From positions 186,001-250,000 of the forward strand of contig NZ_PPSW01000007.1 in assembly GCF_005876835.1 (NCBI RefSeq): a stretch of DNA of 64,000 nt, given 5' to 3'. The position numbers and the translations under genes are program-made. Of the stretch, positions 18,497 through 28,058 are shown piece by piece; the first letter of the stretch is position 1, and the number at the start of each line of letters is the position of its first letter. The stretch is from Pseudoalteromonas phenolica (GTDB lineage: Bacteria > Pseudomonadota > Gammaproteobacteria > Enterobacterales > Alteromonadaceae). The notes under the pieces are model-generated. The model worked only from the letters and a program-made list of their open reading frames with translations, made no database searches and had not been told where the DNA came from.

Positions 18497-19641
18497 CGCT
18501 CATAAATCAAATAAGGTTGGCGGCGCAACTTAAAGTGTTTAAGTTCAGGCTGCCAGCTTTTTTCAATCACAGTTAAAGACTGCCCGGACAGTATCGCTTT
18601 TCTTAACTTATCAGTGCCAGCCAGCTTATCCATAAACTTTGGATATTTAAAGAACACCTTATTTTCTAACTTAAATTTATTGTAAGCGCCCACAAACCAA
18701 GCTAAGTCAAACCCAGTGCCTTGATGAGTTCTTAGGTCTTTACCATAAGCGACTGTGTCTTTTAGTTTTGGATTTAGTGCAGCACCCGGCGTCGAGACGG
18801 GCGTAAATTGAAACTTGCCCAGCTTCACGTCATTGTGACCGAATACTTGAAATGGAAAATCGGTACCACGGCCAACTGATACGGGTGTCGCTTCAAAAAA
18901 GCACAACGAGGGATAAAGCGCTATAGATTGACTATTCGGCAAATTCGGACTTGGCTTGATGGGTAGCTCAAACGGCTTTGATAAGTCGTAATCAGATACT
19001 GCGACCACGGTTAATTCAGGTTGATTTTCAGTGTTTAGCCATCCCTCTCCCACTATCATCTTTGCCAGCTCTCCAACTGTCATGCCATGCAATACTGGGA
19101 TTGGGTGCATACCAACAAATGATTGAAACTCTGGCTCTAAAACTGGCCCATCAATTAAGTTGATGTTTGGATTAGGCCTATCTAGCACGATGACCTTTTT
19201 ACCGGCTTCAGCGGCAGCTTCAAGTACATAATGCATGGTGCTGATATAAGTGTAAAAACGAACGCCCACGTCTTGAATATCAAAAATAATGACATCCACA
19301 TCAGCCAAATCAGTTAACTTTGGTTTTTTCGATTTTCCATATAAAGAAATAATTGGCAAACCCGTTTTGCCGTCTATTTGATCATTGATCTTAGCACCTG
19401 CGTCCTGTTTTCCGCGAAAGCCATGCTCCGGAGAAAATACTTTTTTCACGTCAATTTGCTTCTCTAATAGCACATCAAGCAAGTGCTGCTCATTTATCTG
19501 CGCTGATTGATTCACAACTAAGGCAACGCGTTTGTCTTTTATTAATGGTAAATATGTTTGCACTTGCTCCGCACCGACTTCTAGTGCTTTTAATAAAGGA
19601 CTAAATAACAAGATGAAGATCAATAATAGCTTGGCTTTCAC
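18493..19641 (-). CDS. namZ: DUF1343 exo-beta-N-acetylmuramidase, NamZ-like
   Basis: A secreted enzyme of the DUF1343 family. The characterised member NamZ removes terminal MurNAc from peptidoglycan fragments. The 382 residues begin with a signal peptide (about 1-19). The family segments VVNQSAQ, FSPEHGFRGKQDAGA, DVIIFDIQDVGVRFYTYISTMHYVLEAAAEAG and VLDRPNPN (about 41-165) follow in order. SVGRGTDFPFQVFGHN lies in the C-terminal half. Convergent with the MurR-type gene (4-bp overlap). Full length, no defect seen. Confidence 0.88.
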   Translation of the reverse strand: MKAKLLLIFILLFSPLLKALEVGAEQVQTYLPLIKDKRVALVVNQSAQINEQHLLDVLLEKQIDVKKVFSPEHGFRGKQDAGAKINDQIDGKTGLPIISLYGKSKKPKLTDLADVDVIIFDIQDVGVRFYTYISTMHYVLEAAAEAGKKVIVLDRPNPNINLIDGPVLEPEFQSFVGMHPIPVLHGMTVGELAKMIVGEGWLNTENQPELTVVAVSDYDLSKPFELPIKPSPNLPNSQSIALYPSLCFFEATPVSVGRGTDFPFQVFGHNDVKLGKFQFTPVSTPGAALNPKLKDTVAYGKDLRTHQGTGFDLAWFVGAYNKFKLENKVFFKYPKFMDKLAGTDKLRKAILSGQSLTVIEKSWQPELKHFKLRRQPYLIYER

Positions 19642-19696
19642 AACAAAACCCTTTCAGACATAATATGTGCATCATACCAATTTGCGCTAAAAAACA

Positions 19697-19972
19697 ATGA
19701 AAAAACCGACCATTACCATACATTACTGTGTTTTATGCCAATGGCTTCTGCGAAGCGGGTGGCTTGCCCAAGAATTACTCTCAACTTTTAGTGATGATTT
19801 ACAGCAAGTCGCTATTGCACCAGCTTCTAAAGGTGTGTTTGAAATTTACTACAATGACGAGTTAATTTGGTGTAGAAAACAAGATGGCGGTTTTCCTGAG
19901 GCAAAAGAGCTAAAACGCCGTGTCAGAGACAAACTCGACCCAAGTAGAGACTTAGGGCATATAGACAAATAG
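19697..19972 (+). CDS. SelT/SelW/SelH (Rdx) family thioredoxin-like protein
   Basis: A 91-residue protein of the Rdx family. It has the N-terminal redox motif CVLC (residues 11-14), where some relatives carry selenocysteine, and an APASKGVFEIYYNDELIW strand region. The thioredoxin-like fold suggests a thiol redox role; the substrate is unknown. It starts 55 bp from the divergent namZ gene and is convergent with the GGDEF-EAL gene. Confidence 0.88.
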   Translation: MKKPTITIHYCVLCQWLLRSGWLAQELLSTFSDDLQQVAIAPASKGVFEIYYNDELIWCRKQDGGFPEAKELKRRVRDKLDPSRDLGHIDK

Positions 19973-19993
19973 CATAGCTTAAGCTCAGCCTAA

Positions 19994-22897
19994 TTAAGTC
20001 ATCTTTCTGTGTATTTGGCTCATCACTGTGCCCAGCTCAACCATATTACTAATTGTATCTATGGGCATAGGCTTGGCAAAACAATACCCTTGAAGTTGGG
20101 AACAGCCCGCATCAGCTAATCGCTTTGCCTGCCCGCAATACTCAACACCTTCAGCAACAGTACTTACCCCTAAACTTTTCGCCATGTTGATGATCACCAC
20201 AGCCAAATCATCATCTTCGCTTTCAAAATTAAGATCATCGACAAATTTTTTATCTATTTTTAGCGTGTTAAACTTCAAATGCTTTAGGTAAGTTAAACTC
20301 GAATAACCCGTGCCAAAATCGTCGATAGCGACACTGAAGCCCTTTTCTTGCAAAACCTCTAAAGATTGTCGCATCTCATCTAAATTTGCAATCAGCGATG
20401 TTTCTGTTATCTCAAGTTCAATATTTTTAGGGGGTATTTGATATTTATCTAGTAAAAGCTCAAAGTCACACAAAAAGTCATTATCTAATAGCTGCTCCGC
20501 CGTTAAGTTAATACTGAGCTGCAAACTCACCGATGTTGTTATCCAGCGCACTAACGACGTCATGGCTTTTTCTAATAACTGCAGCGTGACTTTATTCATC
20601 AACCCCGCTTCTTCAGCAACAGCAATAAACTCATGGGGCCCTTTTAACTTTTCCTGAGTTTGCCAGCGAGCGAGCATTTCAAGCTTCTCCAGTGCAAAAC
20701 TCTTCGCATTGACGATAGCCTGAAAGTAAGGCTCGAACTGACCATGCTTGAGACCCTGAACCAACTCAGCTTCTCGTTCTATACGTTGCTCGACCTCTTT
20801 GTCTAATTGGGAGTTGTAAAACTGGTAATTACTTTTATTGACCTTTTTAGCTCTATACATAGCCGTATCAGCATGCTTCATCAGCATTTCAGAGTTAGTA
20901 CCATCATCAGGATAAACAGCAATCCCAGCGCTCAAGGTCACATTCAGTTGAATACCTTTTAACTCGTACTCGCCGCTACAAGTCAGTAATACTTTCTCAA
21001 TCACTGTATGGATGTGTGCACGTTCTTTAATACTGTCGACCAAAATTACGAACTCATCGCCGCCCATACGCGCTACTGTATCGCAGCTTCTTAAGCCTCG
21101 GTTTAATCGATGTCCAACCTCTTGTAGCAACATATCCCCAGCATCGTGACCCAATGAATCGTTAATATTTTTAAATTTATCAAGGTCAATAAAAATGACA
21201 GCAAATGAATGTTGATTTCTGTCTGCACGTTTACAAGCTTGCGCCAACCTATCTTGTAATAACAAGCGATTGGGTAAGCCTGTTAAAGCATCATGATGAG
21301 CCAGATGATTCATTTTTCGAGTCATCATTCGAGACTCTGTGACATCTTGAAACACCATGACAGAGCCAATGATTTCACCTGATTTACTATAAATTGGTGA
21401 GATAGAGTCTTGAATAGCAAACACCAAGCCCAAATGATTCTTAATACAAGTAAGTTCAGGTAACCCTAATGTCGCACGCTGCCTCATACAATGATCTGTC
21501 ACTTGATCAATGGGCTCCAAGGTTTCCTCATTGAATAAAGGCATAACCTCAGAAAATGGCTTACCCTTCACTTCTTTAGTTAATTTCGCCAAAACCGCTT
21601 CTGCAACGGGGTTCATATAGGTAATTCGGCTGGCTTTGTCGGTACAGATAACACCATCACCGATCGAGCTTAAGGTGACTTCTAACAGCTCTTTTTCTTC
21701 AGACAGTGCTTGGGTTAGCATCAATTTGTCAGAAATATCCTGGAATGAAATGATTGTTTGTGTATGTGTGTCTTTGTCATCTATCACATCTGCAAATAGA
21801 CTTAATGACAGCTTTCTTTGTGAGAAAGTCGTTAGTTTCACTTCTGGTAAATAAAAATGTGACAGCCCTTGTGCACCACATTTCAGTAAATCACTGGCAT
21901 TTTCTTCGCTCAAATACTCGCTCAGATAACGCCCTTGTAAGTCTTCGAAATCACATTGCATGGCATCTAAAAAACCCTTGCTTGCATGAACAATTTGCCC
22001 TTGTTCATCAATAGTGACTAACATTACCTGACTGTACTCGAAACTATGCTGAAAACGCGCATGCTCCAATAAGACAGTTAACAAAAATAAAGATGTACAC
22101 ACTGCAAAAAGTAACTCAACACTGCCATTTATACCTAAAGGCGAGATTTGCTGGGCGTGCTCCGATAGAACTATCATCGAAGAAAACAGCATCGCCAACA
22201 CCACATTTAGCGAAGCAAACTGTTTGCCGTTTAACAGCAAACGACTGGCAATAAAGAGCAACAAATTAACCAAGAAAAAACTACTTAAAGAAAATAAGGC
22301 TATCGGCATTGTCGCTAAACATACTGCACATGCTAGCAGCCAAGACCTAGAAAATACTTGGCCCTCTTGCTCTTCATCATGAGACAAAATGTGTGAAGCA
22401 AATAGCAATATTGAGAAGGCTTGTAGTAAATGTTCTACCTCTGGTTCCATACCGATAAAATAAGCGCTTCCCTTAGATAAAGCTAACGCTACACTGACAA
22501 ACGACACCACACCTATAAGGTATGCAAGCGCAAGCCGCTTTAGTCCAACACTCTTTATTTTATAGTGACGAATTTTTCCAGCTAGGAAATAAACCTGTCC
22601 CACGATCAAGAGATGAAATGCCACATTAATAATGAGTGACTGAGGCAGAGACAATAGCCACATACTCGCGCTAAGCAAAGTCGCTAATGCAGGAAAAATA
22701 AAACGGTTTAAGCCTTGCCAAAAACGATGAGCAATTAACAAGCAAACAATATCTGCCAAGATGATTAAGCTTGGAGAGGTAGGATCAGCTAGAGCAAAGG
22801 TTTCACCCAATAAAGCTGAACTAAAATAAACAATAAACACAATAAGAACTGTTAAAACCATGTTGTTGCGATGCATCCATTCTTCCCAAATCAACAT
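19994..22897 (-). CDS. Membrane GGDEF-EAL cyclic-di-GMP enzyme with PAS domains
   Basis: A 967-residue inner-membrane signalling protein. The N-terminal ~270 residues hold about eight membrane helices (MASE-like). Two PAS domains follow (about 285-400 and 405-525), then GGDEF (about 535-695) and EAL (about 710-955). The GGDEF motif is intact (RMGGDEFVIL), so cyclase activity is plausible. In the EAL domain the signature is EML rather than EAL, but the other key segments (ELEITE, IDDFGTGYSSL, LKIDKKF, VAEGVE) are kept, so phosphodiesterase activity is still possible. Divergent from the chemoreceptor-tip/ODP pair. Confidence 0.93.
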   Translation of the reverse strand: MLIWEEWMHRNNMVLTVLIVFIVYFSSALLGETFALADPTSPSLIILADIVCLLIAHRFWQGLNRFIFPALATLLSASMWLLSLPQSLIINVAFHLLIVGQVYFLAGKIRHYKIKSVGLKRLALAYLIGVVSFVSVALALSKGSAYFIGMEPEVEHLLQAFSILLFASHILSHDEEQEGQVFSRSWLLACAVCLATMPIALFSLSSFFLVNLLLFIASRLLLNGKQFASLNVVLAMLFSSMIVLSEHAQQISPLGINGSVELLFAVCTSLFLLTVLLEHARFQHSFEYSQVMLVTIDEQGQIVHASKGFLDAMQCDFEDLQGRYLSEYLSEENASDLLKCGAQGLSHFYLPEVKLTTFSQRKLSLSLFADVIDDKDTHTQTIISFQDISDKLMLTQALSEEKELLEVTLSSIGDGVICTDKASRITYMNPVAEAVLAKLTKEVKGKPFSEVMPLFNEETLEPIDQVTDHCMRQRATLGLPELTCIKNHLGLVFAIQDSISPIYSKSGEIIGSVMVFQDVTESRMMTRKMNHLAHHDALTGLPNRLLLQDRLAQACKRADRNQHSFAVIFIDLDKFKNINDSLGHDAGDMLLQEVGHRLNRGLRSCDTVARMGGDEFVILVDSIKERAHIHTVIEKVLLTCSGEYELKGIQLNVTLSAGIAVYPDDGTNSEMLMKHADTAMYRAKKVNKSNYQFYNSQLDKEVEQRIEREAELVQGLKHGQFEPYFQAIVNAKSFALEKLEMLARWQTQEKLKGPHEFIAVAEEAGLMNKVTLQLLEKAMTSLVRWITTSVSLQLSINLTAEQLLDNDFLCDFELLLDKYQIPPKNIELEITETSLIANLDEMRQSLEVLQEKGFSVAIDDFGTGYSSLTYLKHLKFNTLKIDKKFVDDLNFESEDDDLAVVIINMAKSLGVSTVAEGVEYCGQAKRLADAGCSQLQGYCFAKPMPIDTISNMVELGTVMSQIHRKMT

Positions 22898-22988
22898 TGA
22901 CCAACTTTAAGTGTTTATGATGAAGCTCAAATAATCAAGGTAACTTAGCAACTATAATAAAATCTAGAAACTTTTGAATTTATTATCT

Positions 22989-23639
22989 ATGCTCAATAAA
23001 AATATTCATCAGAGCGAAATAATGCTTAAAGCTGCTCAATCAACTGATGCGGTTGGAAATTTTATCCGTGTTGCCAATATCATTGCCAACTTAGATATCA
23101 TCTTAACCGAGGCAAAAAACCTATCACTCACCGCAAAGAATGCGCGCGTTGTTGCGCTACGTGCTGGCGATTCGGCGTTTGGTTTTAAGCCCATTACCAA
23201 TTTTATTGATGAGTTTTCAGATCAAACCATCAAAACGACAGCCGAGATCTCTACCTTATCTAATCAGCTTTTTACCTTGGCACTTGCCGTGGTTCGATGT
23301 AGTAACTTCATAAACCATATTCAAAAAGCAAAGAGCGCCTCTAGCGATAAAACCTTAGACTCACTGCTCTCAACTGGCTGTGATGACCTTATGGTTAAGT
23401 CTAAAGCCCTAGAGCACGCGATTTTTAATTTAGAAAGCTACTTTGAAGACATACAAAAACAAATGCGAAGTGCCGAATACATTGCTGTTACGAGCCGTGT
23501 AGAAGCCTCAAATGCAGGAGATTTCAGTGAAAGCCTGCAAGGGGTTTCTGACTTTATAGCCAGTGCTGCCAAAAGAATTAAAGCAGCTGTGACTGATAAC
23601 CTCAGTGAAATATCAAAATTAAGAGGAGTGATGCGTTGA
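22989..23639 (+). CDS. Small soluble chemoreceptor-tip-like protein
   Basis: A 216-residue, largely helical cytoplasmic protein with no membrane helix. Two segments resemble the signalling hairpin of methyl-accepting chemotaxis proteins (NAAIEAARAGE-GRGF-VVADEVR). The first is NARVVALRAGDSAFGF (about 51-66), the second VTSRVEASNAGDFSESL (about 167-183). The frame opens with TTG at 22974, but the ATG at 22989 is the better start. The stop overlaps the ODP gene start by 4 bp, so the two are translationally coupled. It has no HAMP domain, sensor domain or obvious methylation helices. A role as an adaptor or atypical receptor for the oxygen sensor is inferred. Confidence 0.7.
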   Translation: MLNKNIHQSEIMLKAAQSTDAVGNFIRVANIIANLDIILTEAKNLSLTAKNARVVALRAGDSAFGFKPITNFIDEFSDQTIKTTAEISTLSNQLFTLALAVVRCSNFINHIQKAKSASSDKTLDSLLSTGCDDLMVKSKALEHAIFNLESYFEDIQKQMRSAEYIAVTSRVEASNAGDFSESLQGVSDFIASAAKRIKAAVTDNLSEISKLRGVMR

Positions 23640-24367
23640 AATCAACCGAACTATACTCAAGTACGAGTCACACATGGATAGTCATGGGGCGGGATGAGAG
23701 CAAGCCAGAAAAAATCATCGATACCAACCAATATCTAATAAAAAGTGCACAAGATGCGATAATTCTTGATCCTGGCGGCGTCGAACTATTCTCCCCCATG
23801 TTGGCCAGTATTTTAAAACATGTTGACCTTGAGCACGTCACAACCTTGTTTGCCTCTCACCAAGATCCTGACATTATCTCGTCACTGGGACTTTGGGATA
23901 AAACAATTCCAAACGCCAAGCTTCATGCCCCTTGGTTATGGGAAGGCTTTATACGCCACTTTGGTATGGAAAATATTGAATACGTGCCAATTAAAGATGA
24001 AGGTGGTGAAGTCAGAGTCGGCTCTGCCACATTAAAGTTTGTGCCCGCTCATTACTTGCATTCATCGGGTAACTTTAATGTTTATGACCCGCAAGCAAAA
24101 ATACTGATGAGTGGTGATATTGGTGCCTCTTTAGAGCACGGAGAAGTCCCTATTTTTGTCGAAGACTTTGCTGCACATGTAAAACATATGGAGTACTTCC
24201 ATCGTCGCTGGATGCCATCTAATAGCGCCAAAAACAATTGGGTTGCACGGGTAAAAGAACTCGATATTGAGATGATGGCACCGCAGCATGGTCGCATTTT
24301 TAAGGGTGAAGCTGTACAAGAGTTTTTGGAGTGGTTTGCTAAATTAGACGTAGGTATCGCTTCTTAG
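23636..24367 (+). CDS. ODP-type oxygen-binding di-iron protein (metallo-beta-lactamase fold)
   Basis: A 243-residue soluble protein like the metallo-beta-lactamase domain of flavodiiron proteins but without flavodoxin. Probable iron ligands are H75, D77, D79 in HQDPD, H141 (LHSSGN), D160 (SGDIGAS) and H217 (PQHGRIF); the His normally following the third ligand is Ile. This matches the ODP family, in which a Treponema member reports O2 to a soluble chemoreceptor. The TTG start at 23636 has AGGAG seven bases upstream. It overlaps the chemoreceptor-tip-like gene, supporting a shared complex. A hydrolase role is unlikely from the ligand set. Confidence 0.8.
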   Translation: MKSTELYSSTSHTWIVMGRDESKPEKIIDTNQYLIKSAQDAIILDPGGVELFSPMLASILKHVDLEHVTTLFASHQDPDIISSLGLWDKTIPNAKLHAPWLWEGFIRHFGMENIEYVPIKDEGGEVRVGSATLKFVPAHYLHSSGNFNVYDPQAKILMSGDIGASLEHGEVPIFVEDFAAHVKHMEYFHRRWMPSNSAKNNWVARVKELDIEMMAPQHGRIFKGEAVQEFLEWFAKLDVGIAS

Positions 24368-24396
24368 AAGCTCAGTCATACAACACTTTAAAGCAT

Positions 24397-24427
24397 AAAA
24401 AACCCAAACATCACGTTTGGGTTTTTT
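24397..24427. terminator. Bidirectional terminator
   Basis: AACCCAAAC and GTTTGGGTT (24401-24409 and 24415-24423) form a 9-bp stem flanked by A and T runs, between the convergent ODP and VOC genes. It can end both transcripts. Confidence 0.9.
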
Positions 24428-24466
24428 AATTAAAACGATTAATAGAATCGTGAATGAATGGTTTAG

Positions 24467-24817
24467 TTACTTATCAGACCAAATTGCCAGCTCATTACCA
24501 CTGGGCTCTAAAAAGTGAAAACGTCGCCCACCGGGAAAAATAAAAATGTCTTGGCAAATTGTCCCGCCCGCCTTTTGCACTTCCTCCAAGCTGCACTCTA
24601 GGTCTTCACTGTATATCACCACCAGTGCACTACCAGAATTAACATTCGCCATCTTGTCAGCTTGATAGAAACCGCCCTCTAAACCTGAACCACTAAAAGC
24701 AATATATTCAGGGCCATAAGGGGTAAAATCCCAACCAAAGACACGATGAAAAAACGCCTCGGTACTACCTAAATCCTTCGCTGCAAATTCGACATAATTA
24801 ATAGCATGATGTTTCAT
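24467..24817 (-). CDS. VOC (glyoxalase/bleomycin-resistance fold) protein
   Basis: A 116-residue protein made of one vicinal-oxygen-chelate unit. It has HAINYVEFAAKDLGSTEAFFHRVFGWDF at the N-terminus and a C-terminal FPGGRRFHFLEPSGNELAIWS. The metal-site His/Glu pattern fits glyoxalase-like proteins, but substrate cannot be deduced because the family is very diverse. Single gene, between a bidirectional terminator and the ybbP-like gene. Confidence 0.88.
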   Translation of the reverse strand: MKHHAINYVEFAAKDLGSTEAFFHRVFGWDFTPYGPEYIAFSGSGLEGGFYQADKMANVNSGSALVVIYSEDLECSLEEVQKAGGTICQDIFIFPGGRRFHFLEPSGNELAIWSDK

Positions 24818-24853
24818 CTTTCAATTCCTTTAATAATTCAAGTAACTTACAGT

Positions 24854-27355
24854 TTAAGCCAATGAACGTAGCAATTTTTGGGTATTCTGACGCATGGTTT
24901 TTGCTACCATAAAATAACCAATGAATGCCACAAAGCTCGCACCTGCTAACGGTCCTAAAATCCAAATATAAGGGTGTAAACGGCCATCAACACCAAATAG
25001 CTGCTGCTGAATAACTAACAGAGCAATATCACTCACCAGTGCAGCAACTACGCCAGCTATCGCACCTAGTAATAAAAACTCATAAAGTGTCGCAAGTTTA
25101 ATTAAACTGCCTTTAGCACCGAGAGTTCTTAATATCACTACTTCTTGCATACGCTCAGCAAGACTAGCTTGAACTTGAGAAATAAGCACAAGCGCGCCAC
25201 TAAACAACACAATCATAAGCACAAAACCTATCGCTAATGACACTTGGGATATCATCGATTGTGCCTGTTGAATACGGTTTTTGATATCAATCATGCTGAT
25301 TGTTGGGTACTGCTGTAACAGCTTGCTAATCCCTTCGGTATGTTGTGCTTCAAGCTTCGCAGCACTGAAGTAAGTAACTGGAATTTTACCGGCAAAATTA
25401 GGACTTAAGATCATCACAAAGTTTGGCTTGAGCGTACCCCAATCTACGGTTCTGAAACTGGTTACAGTTGCCGTGAATTTCTGTTCATTAATTAAAAACT
25501 CTATTTCATCACCCAGTTTTAAATCAAGGCGCTCTTTCCAGCCATCGAATACAGAAACTTCTAAACGCTCTGAGTCGCTAAACCATTCACCTTCAACGAT
25601 TTCATTGCCTTCTGGCACTTCGTCTAACCACGTTAAGTTAGGCTCACGGTTAACCCCTTGGCGGGCATTCTCGTCTTGCTCTTCACCTTCTTGCTTAGAT
25701 ACGCGACGGGCAAACTCTTCACCATTCACCGCGTTCACACGGGCATTAAATACCGGGAAAAATGCTTCATGTGTGATTTGGTTCTCGTCAAAATACTGCT
25801 TAATGGGCGAGATTTCATCTTCAGCAATGTTGATTAAAAACATATTCGGCGCATCTTCTGGCACCTGCATCTGCCAATCTGAGATCATGTCGTTTTTCAG
25901 TACCACTAAAAACAGCATCAGCTTGATAGCAAGCGCAAACGTGATCAATTGCACCGCATTGGTGTTTGCGCGTTTTTGCAGTGTTGCAATTGCAAGCGAC
26001 CAGCTAGAGCCTGGGCGAAGACCTAGTTTACGACCTGCAGCGAAGATTAAGCGAGAAATACCAAACAGCACGCCAATCACCAGTAAAGTAGATACAAACA
26101 GCACAAGTGTTGTGATGATTTGCCCGCTAAACAGCCACATTAAGACGAAAATAGTCAAAATCGACACACCTATATGCACTTTACTCAACGCAAGACTATC
26201 GCCTAAATTACGACGTAAAACGCGCAGTGGCGGAATATCAAATAAATCTAACAACGGCTTCAGCGAGAACATCAAAGCACATACAAGACCTATAAATACC
26301 GCTAATAACCAAGGCTTAGCCCCTGCTTCTGGCAATGTAGTATCCATAAAGTTGGCCAGATAATCTGCAGCAACACTTTGCAGCACAGAGCCAATAACCA
26401 GACCTATCACAATCGAAAATAACGTCACCAAAGTTAAGTGAGTAAGAAAGATTTTGCGCACTGTTGCGCGGCTACCACCTAAGGTTTTCATCATAGCTAC
26501 CGGGTCGTATTGGCGCTCACAATAACGCTTGGCTGAAACCGCCATAGCCACTGCCGCTAGCATAATCCCAAATAAACCTGCAAGTAATAAGAAACGTTCT
26601 GCACGGGCTAAATTCTCGCCAAGTGGCGATTGCCTATCTTTGATCCCCTGCCAGCTTTGATTCGGTTTTAGTTGCGGTTTTAACCAAGCATAGTAATCAA
26701 CTAAAGCTTGCTCAGAGCCCGAAAATAATAAACGGTGGAATACACGGCTGCCCGGCTGTACCGCTTGCGTTCTTTCGATATCAACATAGTTCAGCAAAAC
26801 GCGCTTGTTACCCGCCAAAGAAAACAAAGGCGCATCAGGTTCACTCATGAGCACTTTAGCCACGGTAAATTCACCTGCACCAAGCTCAACAGTATCACCC
26901 ACTTTTAAGCCCATGCTGTAAAACAAGCCTTCACTTAGCCATAAAGTGCCCGGATCTGGTGCGCCGCGAATTGGGTAACTTTGACCTTCCAGATTATCTT
27001 TTAACTCGACTTGACCTTTTAGTGGGTAAGCACTAGATACTGCTTTTACAGAACCAAGCACCAGCTCGTCATTAGCAAACAACATAGAATCGAAAAACAG
27101 CATTTCTGCTGTTTCTAAGCCAAACTCTTCTGCGGTTTTTTGTACGATTGGTTCAAACTCATGGTTACTTGAAAGACGGCGATCAGCAGCAATAAAATCT
27201 GCGGTTTTTTGCTCTATGTTTAAACCGATTCGCTCCGTCACCGATGCCAAACTAAACACTGTCAGCACTGCAAGCGCAATCGCCGCAAAAATAATGCTCA
27301 GTTCACCGCGTCGAAATTCTCGAGAGAATAACTTAAACGCTAATTTAACCCACAT
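24854..27355 (-). CDS. FtsX-type ABC permease, YbbP-like
   Basis: An 833-residue inner-membrane permease. It has an N-terminal membrane helix (about 18-40), a large periplasmic MacB-like domain, a first FtsX block of four helices (about 255-375), further helices (about 395-500), a second periplasmic domain, and a last FtsX block (about 705-830). This duplicated layout is that of E. coli YbbP. The first 11 bp overlap the end of the ATPase gene. With YbbA it likely forms a mechanotransmission or lipid-extraction type ABC complex linked to the periplasmic esterase next door; the substrate is unknown. Confidence 0.9.
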   Translation of the reverse strand: MWVKLAFKLFSREFRRGELSIIFAAIALAVLTVFSLASVTERIGLNIEQKTADFIAADRRLSSNHEFEPIVQKTAEEFGLETAEMLFFDSMLFANDELVLGSVKAVSSAYPLKGQVELKDNLEGQSYPIRGAPDPGTLWLSEGLFYSMGLKVGDTVELGAGEFTVAKVLMSEPDAPLFSLAGNKRVLLNYVDIERTQAVQPGSRVFHRLLFSGSEQALVDYYAWLKPQLKPNQSWQGIKDRQSPLGENLARAERFLLLAGLFGIMLAAVAMAVSAKRYCERQYDPVAMMKTLGGSRATVRKIFLTHLTLVTLFSIVIGLVIGSVLQSVAADYLANFMDTTLPEAGAKPWLLAVFIGLVCALMFSLKPLLDLFDIPPLRVLRRNLGDSLALSKVHIGVSILTIFVLMWLFSGQIITTLVLFVSTLLVIGVLFGISRLIFAAGRKLGLRPGSSWSLAIATLQKRANTNAVQLITFALAIKLMLFLVVLKNDMISDWQMQVPEDAPNMFLINIAEDEISPIKQYFDENQITHEAFFPVFNARVNAVNGEEFARRVSKQEGEEQDENARQGVNREPNLTWLDEVPEGNEIVEGEWFSDSERLEVSVFDGWKERLDLKLGDEIEFLINEQKFTATVTSFRTVDWGTLKPNFVMILSPNFAGKIPVTYFSAAKLEAQHTEGISKLLQQYPTISMIDIKNRIQQAQSMISQVSLAIGFVLMIVLFSGALVLISQVQASLAERMQEVVILRTLGAKGSLIKLATLYEFLLLGAIAGVVAALVSDIALLVIQQQLFGVDGRLHPYIWILGPLAGASFVAFIGYFMVAKTMRQNTQKLLRSLA

Positions 27356-28058
27356 TCGCAGTCACTCCTTCTCGAATTTGCTCCAACATACCGCCTTCAA
27401 TATGAATAATACGATCACACTGCTGAGCCAATTGCTCATCATGGGTGACAAGAATAAGCGTTGTACCATTTTGTTTATTTAAATCGAATAAGAGGTTTTC
27501 AATAATATGACCGTTCTTAGTATCTAAATTAGCCGATGGCTCATCTGCAAAGAGAATTTTCGGGGTGCCAATAAAAGCTCTTGCGATGGCGACACGCTGC
27601 TGCTCACCACCAGACAACTGCGATGGATAATGGCCTAGACGGTGCTCTAATCCTACTTTTTTGAGTAATTCTACGGCTTGCTCTTTGGCACTGTGATCGC
27701 CTGCAAGCTCAGCGGGTAACATCACATTCTCAAGCGCCGTTAAGCTCTGTACTAACATGAAAGATTGAAAGACAAAGCCGACTTTTTCGGCACGAATTCT
27801 TGCTCTTTGCTCCTCGTCTAGCTTACTTAATGCTTCACCGTCCAAGTGCACATCACCGCTACTGGCAACATCAAGACCGGCCAACAAACTGAGTAAGGTA
27901 GACTTACCTGAACCCGACGCGCCGACAATCGCAACTGACTCACCGGGCTTGACAGCAAAATTGATATCACTAAGGATAGTAAGCTCACCTTCAAGGGTGT
28001 TTACGCGTTTGCTGAGTCCCTCGACATTTATAATATTCAACTGAGAAAGTACCGACAT
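27345..28058 (-). CDS. ABC ATPase, YbbA-like
   Basis: The 237-residue nucleotide-binding subunit of the YbbP permease. Walker A GASGSGKST (about 47-55), signature LSGGEQQRVAIARA (about 149-162), Walker B ILFADEPSANLD (about 169-180) and the H-loop VTHD follow in order; it belongs to the LolD/MacB-like subgroup. The frame is open 87 bases upstream into tesA, but the ATG at 28058 gives the normal N-terminus. Its start codon shares two bases with the divergent tesA start. Confidence 0.92.
   Translation of the reverse strand: MSVLSQLNIINVEGLSKRVNTLEGELTILSDINFAVKPGESVAIVGASGSGKSTLLSLLAGLDVASSGDVHLDGEALSKLDEEQRARIRAEKVGFVFQSFMLVQSLTALENVMLPAELAGDHSAKEQAVELLKKVGLEHRLGHYPSQLSGGEQQRVAIARAFIGTPKILFADEPSANLDTKNGHIIENLLFDLNKQNGTTLILVTHDEQLAQQCDRIIHIEGGMLEQIREGVTANVG

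Noticed and set aside
25428..26363. 311-residue plus-strand ORF
   Set aside because: It lies wholly opposite the ybbP-like gene and is low-complexity Ser/Thr-rich, as expected for an antisense frame.
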